Source: Oscillospiraceae bacterium (lineage in GTDB: Bacteria; Bacillota; Clostridia; Oscillospirales; SIG627). From it: a stretch of 37,177 bases of DNA. Made by a program: the position numbers and the translations under genes. This document shows positions 15,198 to 25,396 of this stretch, in pieces. The notes under the pieces are model-generated. The model saw nothing but the letters and a program-made list of their open reading frames with translations. It did no database searches and was not told the DNA's origin. The DNA lies in the NCBI GenBank assembly GCA_034925865.1, contig JAYFRN010000022.1, positions 1 through 37,177 of the forward strand, in the 5' to 3' direction. Position 1 is the first letter of the stretch, and every line of letters starts with the position of its first letter.

Positions 15198-16853
15198 TCA
15201 ATCTTTGATAAGCTTTAACTTTGTAAACAGAGAAATTATGCGCTTGCCTTTCGGAAGAAGGATGAGATCGTCCCGGCTTATCCCTCCGATGGCGCACAAC
15301 ACAACCACATACACGACAATAGCAAGAACAATGGATACTGCCGTGGCTATCCTGCCTTTATGGATAAGGCTGAGCGCGGTATAAAACATAACAGCGGACA
15401 AACCGCACGCGGCAGAGGCCAAAAACGGCTTCATAAGCACTTCGGAAAGCGACGGACGCAGACCCGTGAATTTCGCGATAAATGCAAAATTCATACAAAG
15501 CATTACGAAATAGCACAGGATCGTGCTTATCGGCGTTCCGTATATACCAATCGACGGTATTCCGATTAAAATGTAAGCACTTACAAATTTTATCAATACT
15601 CCGACAAACGTGGATATTATGCTGAGTCTTTCATACCCGTGTCCCTGCAGCACGGCTCCGGTCACGGCTATCATACCCACAAAGAATACGGCAATCGCCA
15701 GCACAGACAACAGCGGAGCCGCGACATCAAGACTCGTGACCTGCTTGCCTGCCGCATTTATGTAAATAACGGCGTTATTTGTATACAAAAACGATAATAC
15801 CGGACGTGCCATTGCAGACAGCCCTATGGCGCATGGGACTGAAATCACCGATACTATGCGCATTGTGGAAATGACGATATGCTTCAGCTTTTTCTTGTCT
15901 CCGAGAGTAACCGCCGCGGAAACCGTCGGAATAAGGCTTATTGAAAACGGATATATAAGTGTCGGCGGCAGGTTATACATGGTGACAGATTTACTCGTGT
16001 AAGCTCCGAACATTTTTATAGCTGACTGCTCGTCAACTCCACAGTTGATAAGGCGGCTGACGACAAGAGATGTATCGATGACTCCGGTAAGACTCATTAT
16101 GGATGAAGCAACCGTTATCGGTATTGCGATTGATATAAGCTCTTTTGTGAGCTGCCTTGATGTTTTCATCTTTTCAGGCGGATCAAGACGCGAGTCACGC
16201 GCTTTTTCATCCCGCTGTGAAAAATATTTTGCGATAATCAGCGACAAACAGCTGAACACAACACCTACCGTCACGCCGAGAATCACATATGCGGCGACCT
16301 CTGATTCCGAGCAGCCGCTGTCTATTGCGATTTTTCCGGCGGCGAGACCGATGAACAGCTTGCCCAAAGCCTCTATCGTCTGCGAGAAAGCCGTCGGAGT
16401 CATATTTTGATGCCCCTGGAAATACCCTCTGAAGGAGCTTATAATGCAGATGAAAAATACGGTTGGAGAGATAGCCAGAATCGGTCTGAAAGCCTCCGGC
16501 ATTTCAGCCATATTCGCAAACACCCTGGAAAGAGCAGCCATAATGGCCGTCCCGGTAATACCAAGTATGAAAAAGAGCCTGAACGAAATTTTAAATATGC
16601 GGTTGATTTCTGTTTTGTTGTTTCTGGCGTTCGCCGCCGCGATCATTCTTGACACCGCGACCGGAAGACCGGAAGTAGATATCATAAAGAATAATACATA
16701 AAAGCTGTAGGCCGAATTAAAATATGCCATGGTCGTATCACCGACCATGTTTGTCAGCGGTATCTTAAACAACGCACCGATCAGCTTGATTAATATGTTT
16801 GCCGCCATCAGAATCATGGCTCCCTGAATGAAGCCCTGCTTTTTGACTGACAT
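15198..16853 (-). CDS. Polysaccharide/lipid flippase of the MOP superfamily (SpoVB/MurJ-like)
   Basis: Integral membrane protein of 551 residues with about 14 hydrophobic segments. The family moves undecaprenyl-linked precursors such as lipid II or polysaccharide units across the membrane. The opening QGAMILMAANILIKLIGALF and the following TSGLPVAVSRMIA block are characteristic of Firmicute SpoVB-like proteins. A basic cytoplasmic loop follows helix 6 (SQRDEKARDSRLDPPEKMK). AAAGGA lies about eight bases before the start. It is the last gene of the recJ unit, 27 bases behind the kinase. Which precursor it flips cannot be told from sequence. Confidence 0.85.
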   Translation of the reverse strand: MSVKKQGFIQGAMILMAANILIKLIGALFKIPLTNMVGDTTMAYFNSAYSFYVLFFMISTSGLPVAVSRMIAAANARNNKTEINRIFKISFRLFFILGITGTAIMAALSRVFANMAEMPEAFRPILAISPTVFFICIISSFRGYFQGHQNMTPTAFSQTIEALGKLFIGLAAGKIAIDSGCSESEVAAYVILGVTVGVVFSCLSLIIAKYFSQRDEKARDSRLDPPEKMKTSRQLTKELISIAIPITVASSIMSLTGVIDTSLVVSRLINCGVDEQSAIKMFGAYTSKSVTMYNLPPTLIYPFSISLIPTVSAAVTLGDKKKLKHIVISTMRIVSVISVPCAIGLSAMARPVLSFLYTNNAVIYINAAGKQVTSLDVAAPLLSVLAIAVFFVGMIAVTGAVLQGHGYERLSIISTFVGVLIKFVSAYILIGIPSIGIYGTPISTILCYFVMLCMNFAFIAKFTGLRPSLSEVLMKPFLASAACGLSAVMFYTALSLIHKGRIATAVSIVLAIVVYVVVLCAIGGISRDDLILLPKGKRIISLFTKLKLIKD

Positions 16854-16880
16854 CTGATAAGTCCTTTCGGAATGTCTTTT

Positions 16881-17792
16881 TTAGCCGAGAAATTCGTGCA
16901 GAAGAGAATTAGGAGGAATCAAACAGTCGTCGATAGGAGCTACCTCCGATATTTTCGACGAAAGCAAATCTGCGTCCGTTTTGTATTTACTGTCGGGTGC
17001 AACATTGCCGAGCACATCGAGCGCATGATTTCTCATAACGCACGGCTCATATTCAAACGCAGAGGATATGCGGATATCGGCGTTTTTTATAAACGGAGTG
17101 ATATACTGTTTTTCCGCCTCTGTCACGCCTTTCCAGAGCGCGAAGGTGCGTTCCGCATTCGCGTTACGGAAATAGCTGTCCCTGACCAAACGGCGTAAAA
17201 GCCTGATTTCTCGACAGGAGAAGAGTTCTTCACCGTTAAGGAAATAGCTGTCCGCGACGGAGATATATATACCGAGTAATTTATCAGGATCAATATTGCC
17301 GATAATCTTGTCATTCAGCGCATGAATGCCTTCGATTATTACTATATCGTGATCTTCAGGATCATATTCCACATATTCAGGTTTTCTTGTCCCGGTAAGA
17401 AAATCAAATACCGGAAGAAAGACTTTGCGTTTTCGCGAAATATCATAAAGCACCTCGACTAGATAATCGGAATCGATATGTGAAAAACTGTCATAATTTT
17501 TCGTTCCGTCGGGGTTCAGAGGCGCCTCAGCTTGGTTTTTGAAAAAGTCGTCTGTTGAAAGGACCTTTATTCTCTTCCCTCTTTGACGGAGCATTTCATA
17601 AAGCTTGTTGGCACCTGTCGTCTTACCGCTGCAGCTCGGACCGGCCAGCGCCGCAAGAACCGGATTTTTCTCAATAAAGGAATCCGCTATAGGAATTAAT
17701 CTTTTTTCAAAATTCGCCTCGCATTCGGAAACATAAGCGCATATTTCAGAATTTTGTGCTTTTTTAATAAATTCATTCTTAATTTCATACAT
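16881..17792 (-). CDS. Uridine kinase-like nucleoside kinase
   Basis: P-loop kinase of 303 residues predicted to phosphorylate uridine/cytidine or a related nucleoside. Walker A is GPSCSGKTTG (51-60). Later, STDDFFKN, DSFSHIDSDYL, VFDFLTGTRKPEY and IVIIEGIHALND match the uridine kinase/phosphoribulokinase family. Many clostridial homologues carry an extra N-terminal TGS/ThrRS-like half; here only about 45 residues precede the kinase domain, so this is a short form. It sits 18 bases after hemZ. The preceding HemZ tail contains a small GCCTGAAAGGC hairpin next to the AGG ribosome binding site. Confidence 0.8.
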   Translation of the reverse strand: MYEIKNEFIKKAQNSEICAYVSECEANFEKRLIPIADSFIEKNPVLAALAGPSCSGKTTGANKLYEMLRQRGKRIKVLSTDDFFKNQAEAPLNPDGTKNYDSFSHIDSDYLVEVLYDISRKRKVFLPVFDFLTGTRKPEYVEYDPEDHDIVIIEGIHALNDKIIGNIDPDKLLGIYISVADSYFLNGEELFSCREIRLLRRLVRDSYFRNANAERTFALWKGVTEAEKQYITPFIKNADIRISSAFEYEPCVMRNHALDVLGNVAPDSKYKTDADLLSSKISEVAPIDDCLIPPNSLLHEFLG

Positions 17793-17810
17793 ACTTAATT
17801 AACCTGCCTT

Positions 17811-19262
17811 TCAGGCTTTCGTGACATCCGTTGGTTTACGGTTTCTGTCAAGATTCGATTCAAGCTTCTTCAGATTGTTATTCGTTTTATCGGGAAATGA
17901 TAAATACTCTGTAGGATATTTATATGAATACAGACGTTCTATCATTCCCTTGTTCACAAGCTTTGTAACGGCTCCCGCGCCGCATGAAAGCACGGAACAC
18001 ATATCCTCCATCATTGCAATATTATATTCGCATATGTGATCTTTTAATGCAAATCCTGTGTTTTCACCGTTTCCTACGGCATTTTTCTGACGGTAAATAT
18101 AATACGATTCGTATCCCTGTGCGTAAAGCAGCTTTTTACACATATCATTCAAGCCCGCGACTTCTTCTGTACGTATATCGGAAGGTGAAATCGTCATATC
18201 AGACGAGCGCTTTTTGCAGAGAGAATGAACCGTAATGTTCTCGGCTCCGAGCGAAATGCAATCGGAAAGCGTTTTTAAAACGCCTTTTTCACTGTCACCG
18301 GGAAGACCGGTAATGATATCTGAATTTATTGATGTAAATCCGGTTTTTTTCGCTTCTTCAAAGGCCTCGTAAAAATCATCTGCTGTATGGTTCCGTCCGA
18401 TTGCTTTCAGCACATCGTCATTTGTTGACTGCGGATTGATGCTTATCCGTCCTACGCCGTGTTTCTTGAGAGTTTCAAGCTTTTCCACCGTGACCGTGTC
18501 CGGCCGTCCGATTTCGTAAGTGATTTCAACGCAACCGGACAAATCAAACGAAGCTTCAAGCACATCCAGAAGTCCGTCGGTCTGAGCGACGGTCAGTATA
18601 CCTGGCGTGCCGCCGCCGACATAAACTCCACGCAACCTGCGCGAAGTACGGCGCATTATCTCTCCGACCGCGCAAAGCTCTTTTTTTAAGGTGTCAAGAT
18701 ACTTCGGGATAAGCTTCAGGTGGTGCGGAGCGGCGGACGAGATAAAAGAACAATAAGCGCATCTCGTCGGGCAGAACGGTATAGAAATATATAAAAAGCA
18801 ATCGGAATCGGATAATGAGCAGGAAAGCTCTGACTCATATTCTGCCGCGCGTATCAAAACGCCTGCCTTTTCGGGCATTATCAGATAATCCCGGCATAAA
18901 ATATTTTCTGTTTGCATAACGGACAAGCCGTGGGAAAGATAAAATAAAGCGATTTTCGCGGGTCGGACACCCGTAAGTATACCAAAAGGAGCGCGATAAT
19001 TGGTCAATTTTTCGGCACATGCATAAAAAGCACGTCCCAAAGCGAGTGACCGTACCCGCTGAGACGTGAAATGAGAAGAGATGAGGCACGAATAACTCCC
19101 CTCTGTGTTTATCGATCCGGAAAGTCCGGTATGAGCATATACCTCGCCGCCGATTTCATCTACAGAAGCGTCAACTTTAACCTCTGAAATGCCCGGAAAA
19201 TATATATTCATCAAATTATATAATAGATCTTTTGATGCGTTGTCGGGAGCGTTGATCTCCAT
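17811..19262 (-). CDS. hemZ: Oxygen-independent coproporphyrinogen dehydrogenase HemZ
   Basis: Radical SAM protein of 483 residues. The HemZ-type N-terminal domain (about 1-150) ends in GILTGVRPAKI. The radical SAM cluster motif CPTRCAYC has Cys164, Cys168 and Cys171, followed by GGGTPGILT and GRPDTVTVEKL. HemN/HemZ enzymes act in anaerobic haem synthesis, but some relatives are haem chaperones, and no other haem gene is visible. Start: ATG at 19262 with GAGGAG ten bases upstream, placed over the end of dtd. A start 45 bases earlier inside dtd lacks a ribosome binding site. Confidence 0.85.
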   Translation of the reverse strand: MEINAPDNASKDLLYNLMNIYFPGISEVKVDASVDEIGGEVYAHTGLSGSINTEGSYSCLISSHFTSQRVRSLALGRAFYACAEKLTNYRAPFGILTGVRPAKIALFYLSHGLSVMQTENILCRDYLIMPEKAGVLIRAAEYESELSCSLSDSDCFLYISIPFCPTRCAYCSFISSAAPHHLKLIPKYLDTLKKELCAVGEIMRRTSRRLRGVYVGGGTPGILTVAQTDGLLDVLEASFDLSGCVEITYEIGRPDTVTVEKLETLKKHGVGRISINPQSTNDDVLKAIGRNHTADDFYEAFEEAKKTGFTSINSDIITGLPGDSEKGVLKTLSDCISLGAENITVHSLCKKRSSDMTISPSDIRTEEVAGLNDMCKKLLYAQGYESYYIYRQKNAVGNGENTGFALKDHICEYNIAMMEDMCSVLSCGAGAVTKLVNKGMIERLYSYKYPTEYLSFPDKTNNNLKKLESNLDRNRKPTDVTKA

Positions 19263-19263
19263 A

Positions 19264-19767
19264 TCAGCATAGCTCCTCTGTGTCGAGAATAATCGTGACA
19301 GGACCATCGTTGGTCAGCGTTATCTTCATATCTGCGCCGAACACTCCGGTCAGGACGCGCGCTGTCCCGCCGCCTTCGCGAAACGCAAAGCTTTTCGCGT
19401 AATCGCCCAGACAGAATGTGAAATAGTCGAAAAGAGGCTTTGCGGCTTCCGGACGGGCCGCTCCGAAGAAATCAGGACGCCGGCTTTTTTTACAGTCGGC
19501 GTATAGTGTGAAATTGGGAACGATGAGTATGTCCCCCGCAGTATTATCGGATCCGGTATTCATTTTTCCTATTGGAAGATTCATTTTATCTGCTTCGTCG
19601 CGGAATATTCTGAGCTTTATTATCCTGTCGCATAATATTTCAGCTTCGCGTGGGGTGTCTCCGACGGCGATGCCGAGAAGCACGAGCATCCCCCTGCCGA
19701 TTTTTGCGTGGAACGCGCCGTTCGACGTCATCGAGCATTCGGAGACACATTGTATGACAGCCTTCAT
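19264..19767 (-). CDS. dtd: D-aminoacyl-tRNA deacylase
   Basis: Proofreading enzyme that hydrolyses D-aminoacyl-tRNA (and Gly-tRNA-Ala), normally a dimer. 167 residues, slightly longer than the usual 145-150. The Gly-cisPro motif NDGPVT is intact at 153-158. The other hallmark, usually SQFTL, reads PNFTL at 84-88, and the usual RVxxASV start is CVSECSM. So the fold is clear but the active-site entrance is atypical. It lies between rel and hemZ, a common Firmicute order, with one base separating it from hemZ. Confidence 0.88.
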   Translation of the reverse strand: MKAVIQCVSECSMTSNGAFHAKIGRGMLVLLGIAVGDTPREAEILCDRIIKLRIFRDEADKMNLPIGKMNTGSDNTAGDILIVPNFTLYADCKKSRRPDFFGAARPEAAKPLFDYFTFCLGDYAKSFAFREGGGTARVLTGVFGADMKITLTNDGPVTIILDTEELC

Positions 19768-19863
19768 CCGAAGTTATTTCCGGTCCTTTCCATTATTATA
19801 TGGTATATTTGATTATAATATTTGTCACGAGCAACAAGACAGTTTGAACTTGGCCGCCGGTTT

Positions 19864-22116
19864 TCAGCCTCGTGCGACTTCTATAATATCCTTGATTTTT
19901 TTCACGCGGGAAATTATGCTTTGAAAATGTTCTGTGTTTTTTGTTCTTATGCACAATGAAAGCGTTATAACGCCATCGCTTCTGGCACGGGAATTAATCG
20001 AAAGCACATTGACATGCATATCAGCGAGCGCGCCTGATATATCCGCGAGAATTGTAACCGTATTGTTTGCGATGATATTCAGTATTGCGTCAAAGCCTGA
20101 GTCGGTTTCTCCCGTTTTTAAAATCCATTCGGCGTTGAACCATCTGTCCTTTGTTTCCGGGTTTTTAAGCCCGGCTATCGTATTATGGCAATCGTATTTA
20201 TGGATAGATATACCGAAGCCGCGTGTCATAAAACCAACTATCCTGTCGCCGGGAAGCGGATTGCAGCATTTGGCATATTTAATCTGAAAGCCGTCCATTC
20301 CTTCGATAAACACACGCTCTCCAGACGGCTTCACCGGAGGGTGTGATGTGTCGGAAATATTGGCAAACGGCGCGTCAGCGACGGCGGGCGAGGCAAGCTT
20401 CGAAAGCTCGTCCCGTATTCTTTCCGTTATTTTCTGAAGCGATATACCGCCATAACCGAGTGAGTTGTAAAAATCGTCTATATTCGCGAGACCGTAGCGT
20501 TTCGAGAATGAAATAATCAGCTCCTGCTTTTGATCCTCGGTGATGTTTCGCGGTGCGTGCGCTAATTCCCTGTCTATTTCGGCTTTTGCAATGGCGATGT
20601 TTTCGGCGCGGCGTTCTTTTTTAAACCATTGACGTATCTTATTGCGGGCTTCTCCTGTTTTTACAAGCTTAATCCAGTCGCGGCTGGGTCCCTTCGAAGC
20701 GGCGGAGGTCAGAACCTCCACAATTTGTCCGGTCTGAAGCGGGGTATCTATCGGAGCGATCATTCCATTTATTTTTACGCCGACCATCTTGTTGCCTATT
20801 GCGGAATGTATCGCGTATGCGAAATCAATACCGTTGGCTCCGCTTGGCAGATTCACTACGTCGCCCTTAGGCGTAAACACAAAGGTCTCGTCTTCAAAAA
20901 GATCGATCTTGAGCGGACGCAGAAATTCATCCGGGTCTGTCTCGTCGCGTTCGGTTTCAAGCAGGGTGCGAATCCATTCGAGCTTTTTATCAAGCGAATC
21001 ACGCGAGCCGGCTGAGCCCATCTTGTATTTCCAATGAGCTGCGATGCCGTATTCTGCGATAGCATGCATTTCCCATGTGCGTATCTGAACCTCAAACGGT
21101 ATACCGTCGCGCCCGATTACCGTGGTGTGCAGCGAACGATAGCCATTCGGCTTCGGCGTTGAAATGTAATCTTTAAATCTGCCGGGAATCGAATTGAAGG
21201 TTTCGTGAATCATGCCAAGCACTGTATAGCATTCCATCTCGGTATCAACGAGTATCCTTATGGCGTAGAAGTCATATATTTCGTTGAAATCCTTGTTCTG
21301 GGTATACATTTTTTTATAAATGCTGTAAATGGATTTGACTCGGCCTTCAATGGCAAATTTGATATTCTGAGCTTTAAGGTTCTCTGTGATTATTTCCTGC
21401 GCGTGATCAAGAAAATTCTTGTTTGCGCCGTATTTCCGGTCTATGTCGCGCTTTACTTCCTCGTATCCGATGGGATCAAGATACTGCATTCCGAGAACTT
21501 CAAGCTCTGACTTTATCTTCTGCATTCCCAAGCGGTGAGCAAGAGGAGCATATACGTGCATGGTCTCAAGTGCGATAAGCCTTTGCTTATCCTCACGGTG
21601 AGAGCTGAGCGTTCGCATATTATGCAACCGATCACATAGCTTTATGAAAATAACGCGAACATCCTTCGACATAGCAAGAAACATTTTTCTCAGATTCTCA
21701 ACCTGCTGTTCAGCTTTGTCGGCGTATTGGATTGAAACAAGCTTTGTAAGGCCGTCAACGAGTATATAAACGTCTTCGCCAAATTCCTCGCGTATTTTTT
21801 CGGGCGTAACCTTGTCTGGACAGTCCTCTATCGTGTCATGCAGAAGCGCGGCGCAAATCGAATCCGTGTCGAGCTCAAGCGAAGCCACAAGCTCCGCGAC
21901 AGCCACCGGATGACAGATATATTCTTCGCCGGATTTGCGGTATTGGCCGCAGTGACATATTTTTGCAAAATTATATGCTTTGGATATTTTTTCAAAATCG
22001 TAATTATATCCCGTAGCCGCGAGCATTGCCATAAGCTCGGTAATATCCGAATGCTTGTCGCCAGAATCGGCCGAAGCTTCTGTCATATCGTATTTATCAG
22101 TATTGTCAGATGTCAT
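19864..22116 (-). CDS. rel: Bifunctional (p)ppGpp synthetase/hydrolase Rel
   Basis: Stringent-response enzyme, 750 residues. The HD hydrolase domain is intact: His69 in ICHPVAVAE, His93-Asp94 in LLHDTIED, and HNMRTL at 165-170. The synthetase half has GRVKSIYSIYKKM and the G-loop-adjacent RFKDYISTPKPNGYRSLH (313-330). A TGS domain spans about 405-465, a conserved-cysteine segment YAKCCNPLPGD follows, and an ACT domain closes the protein (about 675-750). All domains for both activities and ribosome sensing are present, so it is a long RSH. It overlaps recJ by 11 bases and has only a weak ribosome binding site, suggesting coupling to recJ. Confidence 0.95.
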   Translation of the reverse strand: MTSDNTDKYDMTEASADSGDKHSDITELMAMLAATGYNYDFEKISKAYNFAKICHCGQYRKSGEEYICHPVAVAELVASLELDTDSICAALLHDTIEDCPDKVTPEKIREEFGEDVYILVDGLTKLVSIQYADKAEQQVENLRKMFLAMSKDVRVIFIKLCDRLHNMRTLSSHREDKQRLIALETMHVYAPLAHRLGMQKIKSELEVLGMQYLDPIGYEEVKRDIDRKYGANKNFLDHAQEIITENLKAQNIKFAIEGRVKSIYSIYKKMYTQNKDFNEIYDFYAIRILVDTEMECYTVLGMIHETFNSIPGRFKDYISTPKPNGYRSLHTTVIGRDGIPFEVQIRTWEMHAIAEYGIAAHWKYKMGSAGSRDSLDKKLEWIRTLLETERDETDPDEFLRPLKIDLFEDETFVFTPKGDVVNLPSGANGIDFAYAIHSAIGNKMVGVKINGMIAPIDTPLQTGQIVEVLTSAASKGPSRDWIKLVKTGEARNKIRQWFKKERRAENIAIAKAEIDRELAHAPRNITEDQKQELIISFSKRYGLANIDDFYNSLGYGGISLQKITERIRDELSKLASPAVADAPFANISDTSHPPVKPSGERVFIEGMDGFQIKYAKCCNPLPGDRIVGFMTRGFGISIHKYDCHNTIAGLKNPETKDRWFNAEWILKTGETDSGFDAILNIIANNTVTILADISGALADMHVNVLSINSRARSDGVITLSLCIRTKNTEHFQSIISRVKKIKDIIEVARG

Positions 22117-24367
22117 TTGTCTCGTTTATTTCTGTTTCAAACTGCAGCCGACGCATCAGCTCAGACTTTTCAAGATTGATTTTTTGTCTTGAAGCGGAAG
22201 GCGAAGGAGGCAGCAGCATAATCTCCTGAATCATCGGAAAGCCCTTTGACGGATCCTTCCGGCGGAGAATCAGCTCCATTTCTTCAAATATATCAATTAT
22301 TAACAACATTTTAAGAATATCCGTGCGTTCCGTGCTGTCAGCGGAAATTATCTTCATCATTGCGTTGATGTCTACCGGCACGAACGATGATTCTTTATCG
22401 TAATAAAACGCCTCGGTTGAAAGCAGACACATATCACACAGCTTTCTCCTTATATAGAGAAACGCTCGTTTGAAATCCTCGCGAACAGGAATCATATCAC
22501 CGGCAATCCTCACGGAATTCCCGGAGCATATGCATTGATACTGCAGCAAGCGCTTTTGAACAAGCTCGACCGCCTGACGGGAAGGACGTATATCGCGCAC
22601 GGTAAGCTGTACATTTTTATTGGTTCGGAAAACGTTTATATCCATGTTACAGATAATATCCACTCTGTCGCCGGGAAAATACGCAAAAGAACACGCCGGA
22701 ACGCCAAAATACAGCGCAGGTACGGAAAGCTCATCCTTTACAAGCGTCAGTTTTGTATGGCGGTTGTCTCCTATAGAAATAACTTCTGTTATGAGAAACT
22801 CTGATATCAGAAAAAGCGGCACCGGATTGTTCAATCCGAACGGCTCAAGCTGGAGTATTTCCGATGCTGCTTTTAAATTAATATCAGATTTATACAGCTC
22901 GCAATCGGCATATATATGCTCGGCAAGATCTTCCTTTGTCAAATGAGTATGCGCATATTCGTTCAGACGCCGTTTCAGTTCAGGCAGCTTTTCGCGCTGG
23001 ACGGAAAGCCCGGCAGCCATTTCATGTCCTCCGAATTTAATAAGACAATCCGATGCCGAAGCAAGCGCTTCAACAAGATTGAGCCCTTTTATGCTGCGTC
23101 CACTGCCTTTTCCCATATCGTATTCTTCCGGGGTGTCGGCATCTTCTCCCGCAAACGACACAAGTATGCATGGAAGATGGTATTTTTCACATATACGCGA
23201 AGCAACTATACCTATAACACCGTGATGCCATTTATTGCTTTGAACGATAATAAACAGGTCATGTTCAAAATCGTGATCTTTTTCAATTATAGCCTCGACT
23301 TCGTTGAGAATCTCGTTTTCATACAGCTGCCGCTGACGATTAGTGGCGCAAAGCTCCGCGGCAATGACCCGCGCAGCCCCGCGGCTGTCTGTAAGAAAAA
23401 GCTCTACCGCACGCATAGCGCTGCCTATGCGGCCGCATGCGTTTATGCGCGGGGCTATCACAAATCCGATATGTGTCGACGACAGCTTTTTGCGTCTCAT
23501 GCGCCCGTTGGCGGAGCTTTCAAATCCAACCTCCGCAATAAGTGCTTCAAGTCCGATATTCTTTGTATTTTCCGCCTGCTCCAGCCCGGCAGTGACGAGA
23601 AGCCTGTTTTCATCTGCGATCGGCATAACATCGGCAATCGTTCCTATCGCTATGAGGTCGCAGAAAAGATTGCATATTTTATCGGTTGATATGCCGATAT
23701 CCATTGAAAAGAAGCTCGAATCAAGCGCACACAGCAGCTTGAAAGCGACACCTACACCCGCAAGCTCCGGAAACGGATATTTGGAATCGGGGCGTTTCGG
23801 ATTTACCACCGCATCCGCGTCCGGAAGCGGGAGCCGGCATGTATGATGATCTGTAATTACCACATTAATTCCGAGTGATTTCGCAAGGGCGATTTCCTCG
23901 TTCGCGGTGATTCCCGAATCGACAGTTATAATTAGTCCTACATCATCAACAGCAAATGAACGAACCGCATCAGGATTGAGCCCATAGCCTTCGGTAATAC
24001 GTTCAGGTATATATACATTTACTTTCGCGCCGAGAGATCTGAGATATTGACATACGATAACAGATGAGGTGACACCGTCCACATCATAATCACCGAATAT
24101 TATTATCTTCATTTTCGCGCGTACGGCGGATATTATACATTTGCACGCTTTATCCATGTCATCAAGCAGGAACGGATCATGTAAAAGAGCGCTTGATTTA
24201 TCAAGCAATTTCTTTGCTTTTTCGGGTGTGTCGGCGCCTCTGGCAACAAGGAGGCGGGCCATAAGCGGTGAAAAGCCACATTCTGCTGCAAGTGCGGCGG
24301 CCTTAACCGTCTGAGGCTTCGGTATGACCCATTCTGCCGGAGGCTTTCCTCTCATTTTTATATCCAT
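22106..24367 (-). CDS. recJ: Single-stranded-DNA exonuclease RecJ
   Basis: 5'-3' ssDNA exonuclease for recombination and mismatch repair, 753 residues. DHH-family motifs are in order: DYDVDG (93-98), VDSG (149-152), DHH (173-175), then the DHHA1 block GGHEMAAGLS and an OB-like region. The C-terminal extension of about 190 residues is typical of long Firmicute RecJ and has no assigned role. Two Mets compete as start: the first follows AAAGG with no spacing, while the one four codons later (24355) is better spaced, so the true start may be 24355. First gene of the recJ-rel-dtd-hemZ-kinase-flippase unit. Confidence 0.93.
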   Translation of the reverse strand: MDIKMRGKPPAEWVIPKPQTVKAAALAAECGFSPLMARLLVARGADTPEKAKKLLDKSSALLHDPFLLDDMDKACKCIISAVRAKMKIIIFGDYDVDGVTSSVIVCQYLRSLGAKVNVYIPERITEGYGLNPDAVRSFAVDDVGLIITVDSGITANEEIALAKSLGINVVITDHHTCRLPLPDADAVVNPKRPDSKYPFPELAGVGVAFKLLCALDSSFFSMDIGISTDKICNLFCDLIAIGTIADVMPIADENRLLVTAGLEQAENTKNIGLEALIAEVGFESSANGRMRRKKLSSTHIGFVIAPRINACGRIGSAMRAVELFLTDSRGAARVIAAELCATNRQRQLYENEILNEVEAIIEKDHDFEHDLFIIVQSNKWHHGVIGIVASRICEKYHLPCILVSFAGEDADTPEEYDMGKGSGRSIKGLNLVEALASASDCLIKFGGHEMAAGLSVQREKLPELKRRLNEYAHTHLTKEDLAEHIYADCELYKSDINLKAASEILQLEPFGLNNPVPLFLISEFLITEVISIGDNRHTKLTLVKDELSVPALYFGVPACSFAYFPGDRVDIICNMDINVFRTNKNVQLTVRDIRPSRQAVELVQKRLLQYQCICSGNSVRIAGDMIPVREDFKRAFLYIRRKLCDMCLLSTEAFYYDKESSFVPVDINAMMKIISADSTERTDILKMLLIIDIFEEMELILRRKDPSKGFPMIQEIMLLPPSPSASRQKINLEKSELMRRLQFETEINETNDI

Positions 24368-24507
24368 CCTTTATGCGGAATTTACATCGTGATGCTATTG
24401 AAAAGCTCTGATATACGGAGAATTTAATAAGTGATATATACATCGGAAAAGCGAAACGGTTTATAATAGTCACTATTTATAATATTAATATCACAATTTA
24501 CGGGGAG

Positions 24508-25338
24508 TTATTCCGCGACAGGAATTTTTATGTCAAACGGATGATATTTATAATCCGTAAGCTTGAAGCTTTCGGAGTTAAAACTGTAAAAATCATTTAC
24601 TTCGGGATCAATCCAAAGCTCCGGAGCTTCATACGGACTCTTTTCAATAAGCTCTTTTATCATCGGGATATGGCGGTCATATATATGAGCATCCGCGATA
24701 ACATGCAGAAGCGTGCCTGGAACCAGCCCGCTGACACGCGCCATCATTATAAGCAAAAGCGAGTATTGTACAACGTTCCAGTTATTAGCGACAAGCATAT
24801 CCTGACTGCGCTGATTTAAAATCATATTTAATATATTTCCGGACACATTAAAGGTCACGCTGTATGCGCAAGGATAAAGCCGCATTTCGGACAGATCGGT
24901 GTGATTATATATATTTGTGATTATCCTTCGGCTGTGAGGATTGTTTTTCAGGTCATATATAACCCTGTCAACCTGATCGAACATTCCTTCTTTGTATTTA
25001 TGCTTCTGGGCGAGCTGATATCCGTATGCTTTTCCGATCGTGCCGTATTCATCGGCCCATTGATCCCATATATGACTGTTAAGGTCGGAGATGTTGTTCG
25101 ATTTTTTCTGCCAGATCCATAAAAGCTCGTCGAGAGACGATTTCATGGCGGTACGCCTTATTGTCATAATCGGAAATTCCTTTGAAAGGTCGTATCTGTT
25201 TGTTATGCCAAAAAGCTTAACGGTGTGAGCGGGAGCGCCGTCTTCCCATTTGGGGCGAACCGGGTAATCGTTGTCCCATACGCCATTTTCAAGTATATTT
25301 CGGCAGTTTTGTATAAAAATCGTATCCGCTCTGCTCAT
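24508..25338 (-). CDS. thyA: Thymidylate synthase ThyA, divergent clostridial type
   Basis: Converts dUMP to dTMP with methylene-tetrahydrofolate. 276 residues. Key positions are found: catalytic Cys157 in LYPCAYS, RSQD (177-180), Asn in the NNWNVVQYS block, and His218 and Tyr220 in DAHIYDRH. ELLWIWQKKSNNI and IWDQWADEYGTIGKAYG match the usual N-terminal motifs. The cysteine context (PCAYSVTFNV instead of PCHxxFQF) and NNWN in place of LPFN mark a divergent branch. GGAGG stands close before the ATG. It is single, about 140 bases from recJ, and no dihydrofolate reductase gene is adjacent. Confidence 0.9.
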   Translation of the reverse strand: MSRADTIFIQNCRNILENGVWDNDYPVRPKWEDGAPAHTVKLFGITNRYDLSKEFPIMTIRRTAMKSSLDELLWIWQKKSNNISDLNSHIWDQWADEYGTIGKAYGYQLAQKHKYKEGMFDQVDRVIYDLKNNPHSRRIITNIYNHTDLSEMRLYPCAYSVTFNVSGNILNMILNQRSQDMLVANNWNVVQYSLLLIMMARVSGLVPGTLLHVIADAHIYDRHIPMIKELIEKSPYEAPELWIDPEVNDFYSFNSESFKLTDYKYHPFDIKIPVAE

Positions 25339-25396
25339 TGCGTATCCTCCGTACCTTTTTATGTTTATTGAACGGTAACTATTATTAACGGCAATT

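Noticed and set aside
22916-23689. Plus-strand frame of 257 codons
   Set aside because: Antisense shadow of recJ; Phe/Arg-rich translation with no recognisable domain.
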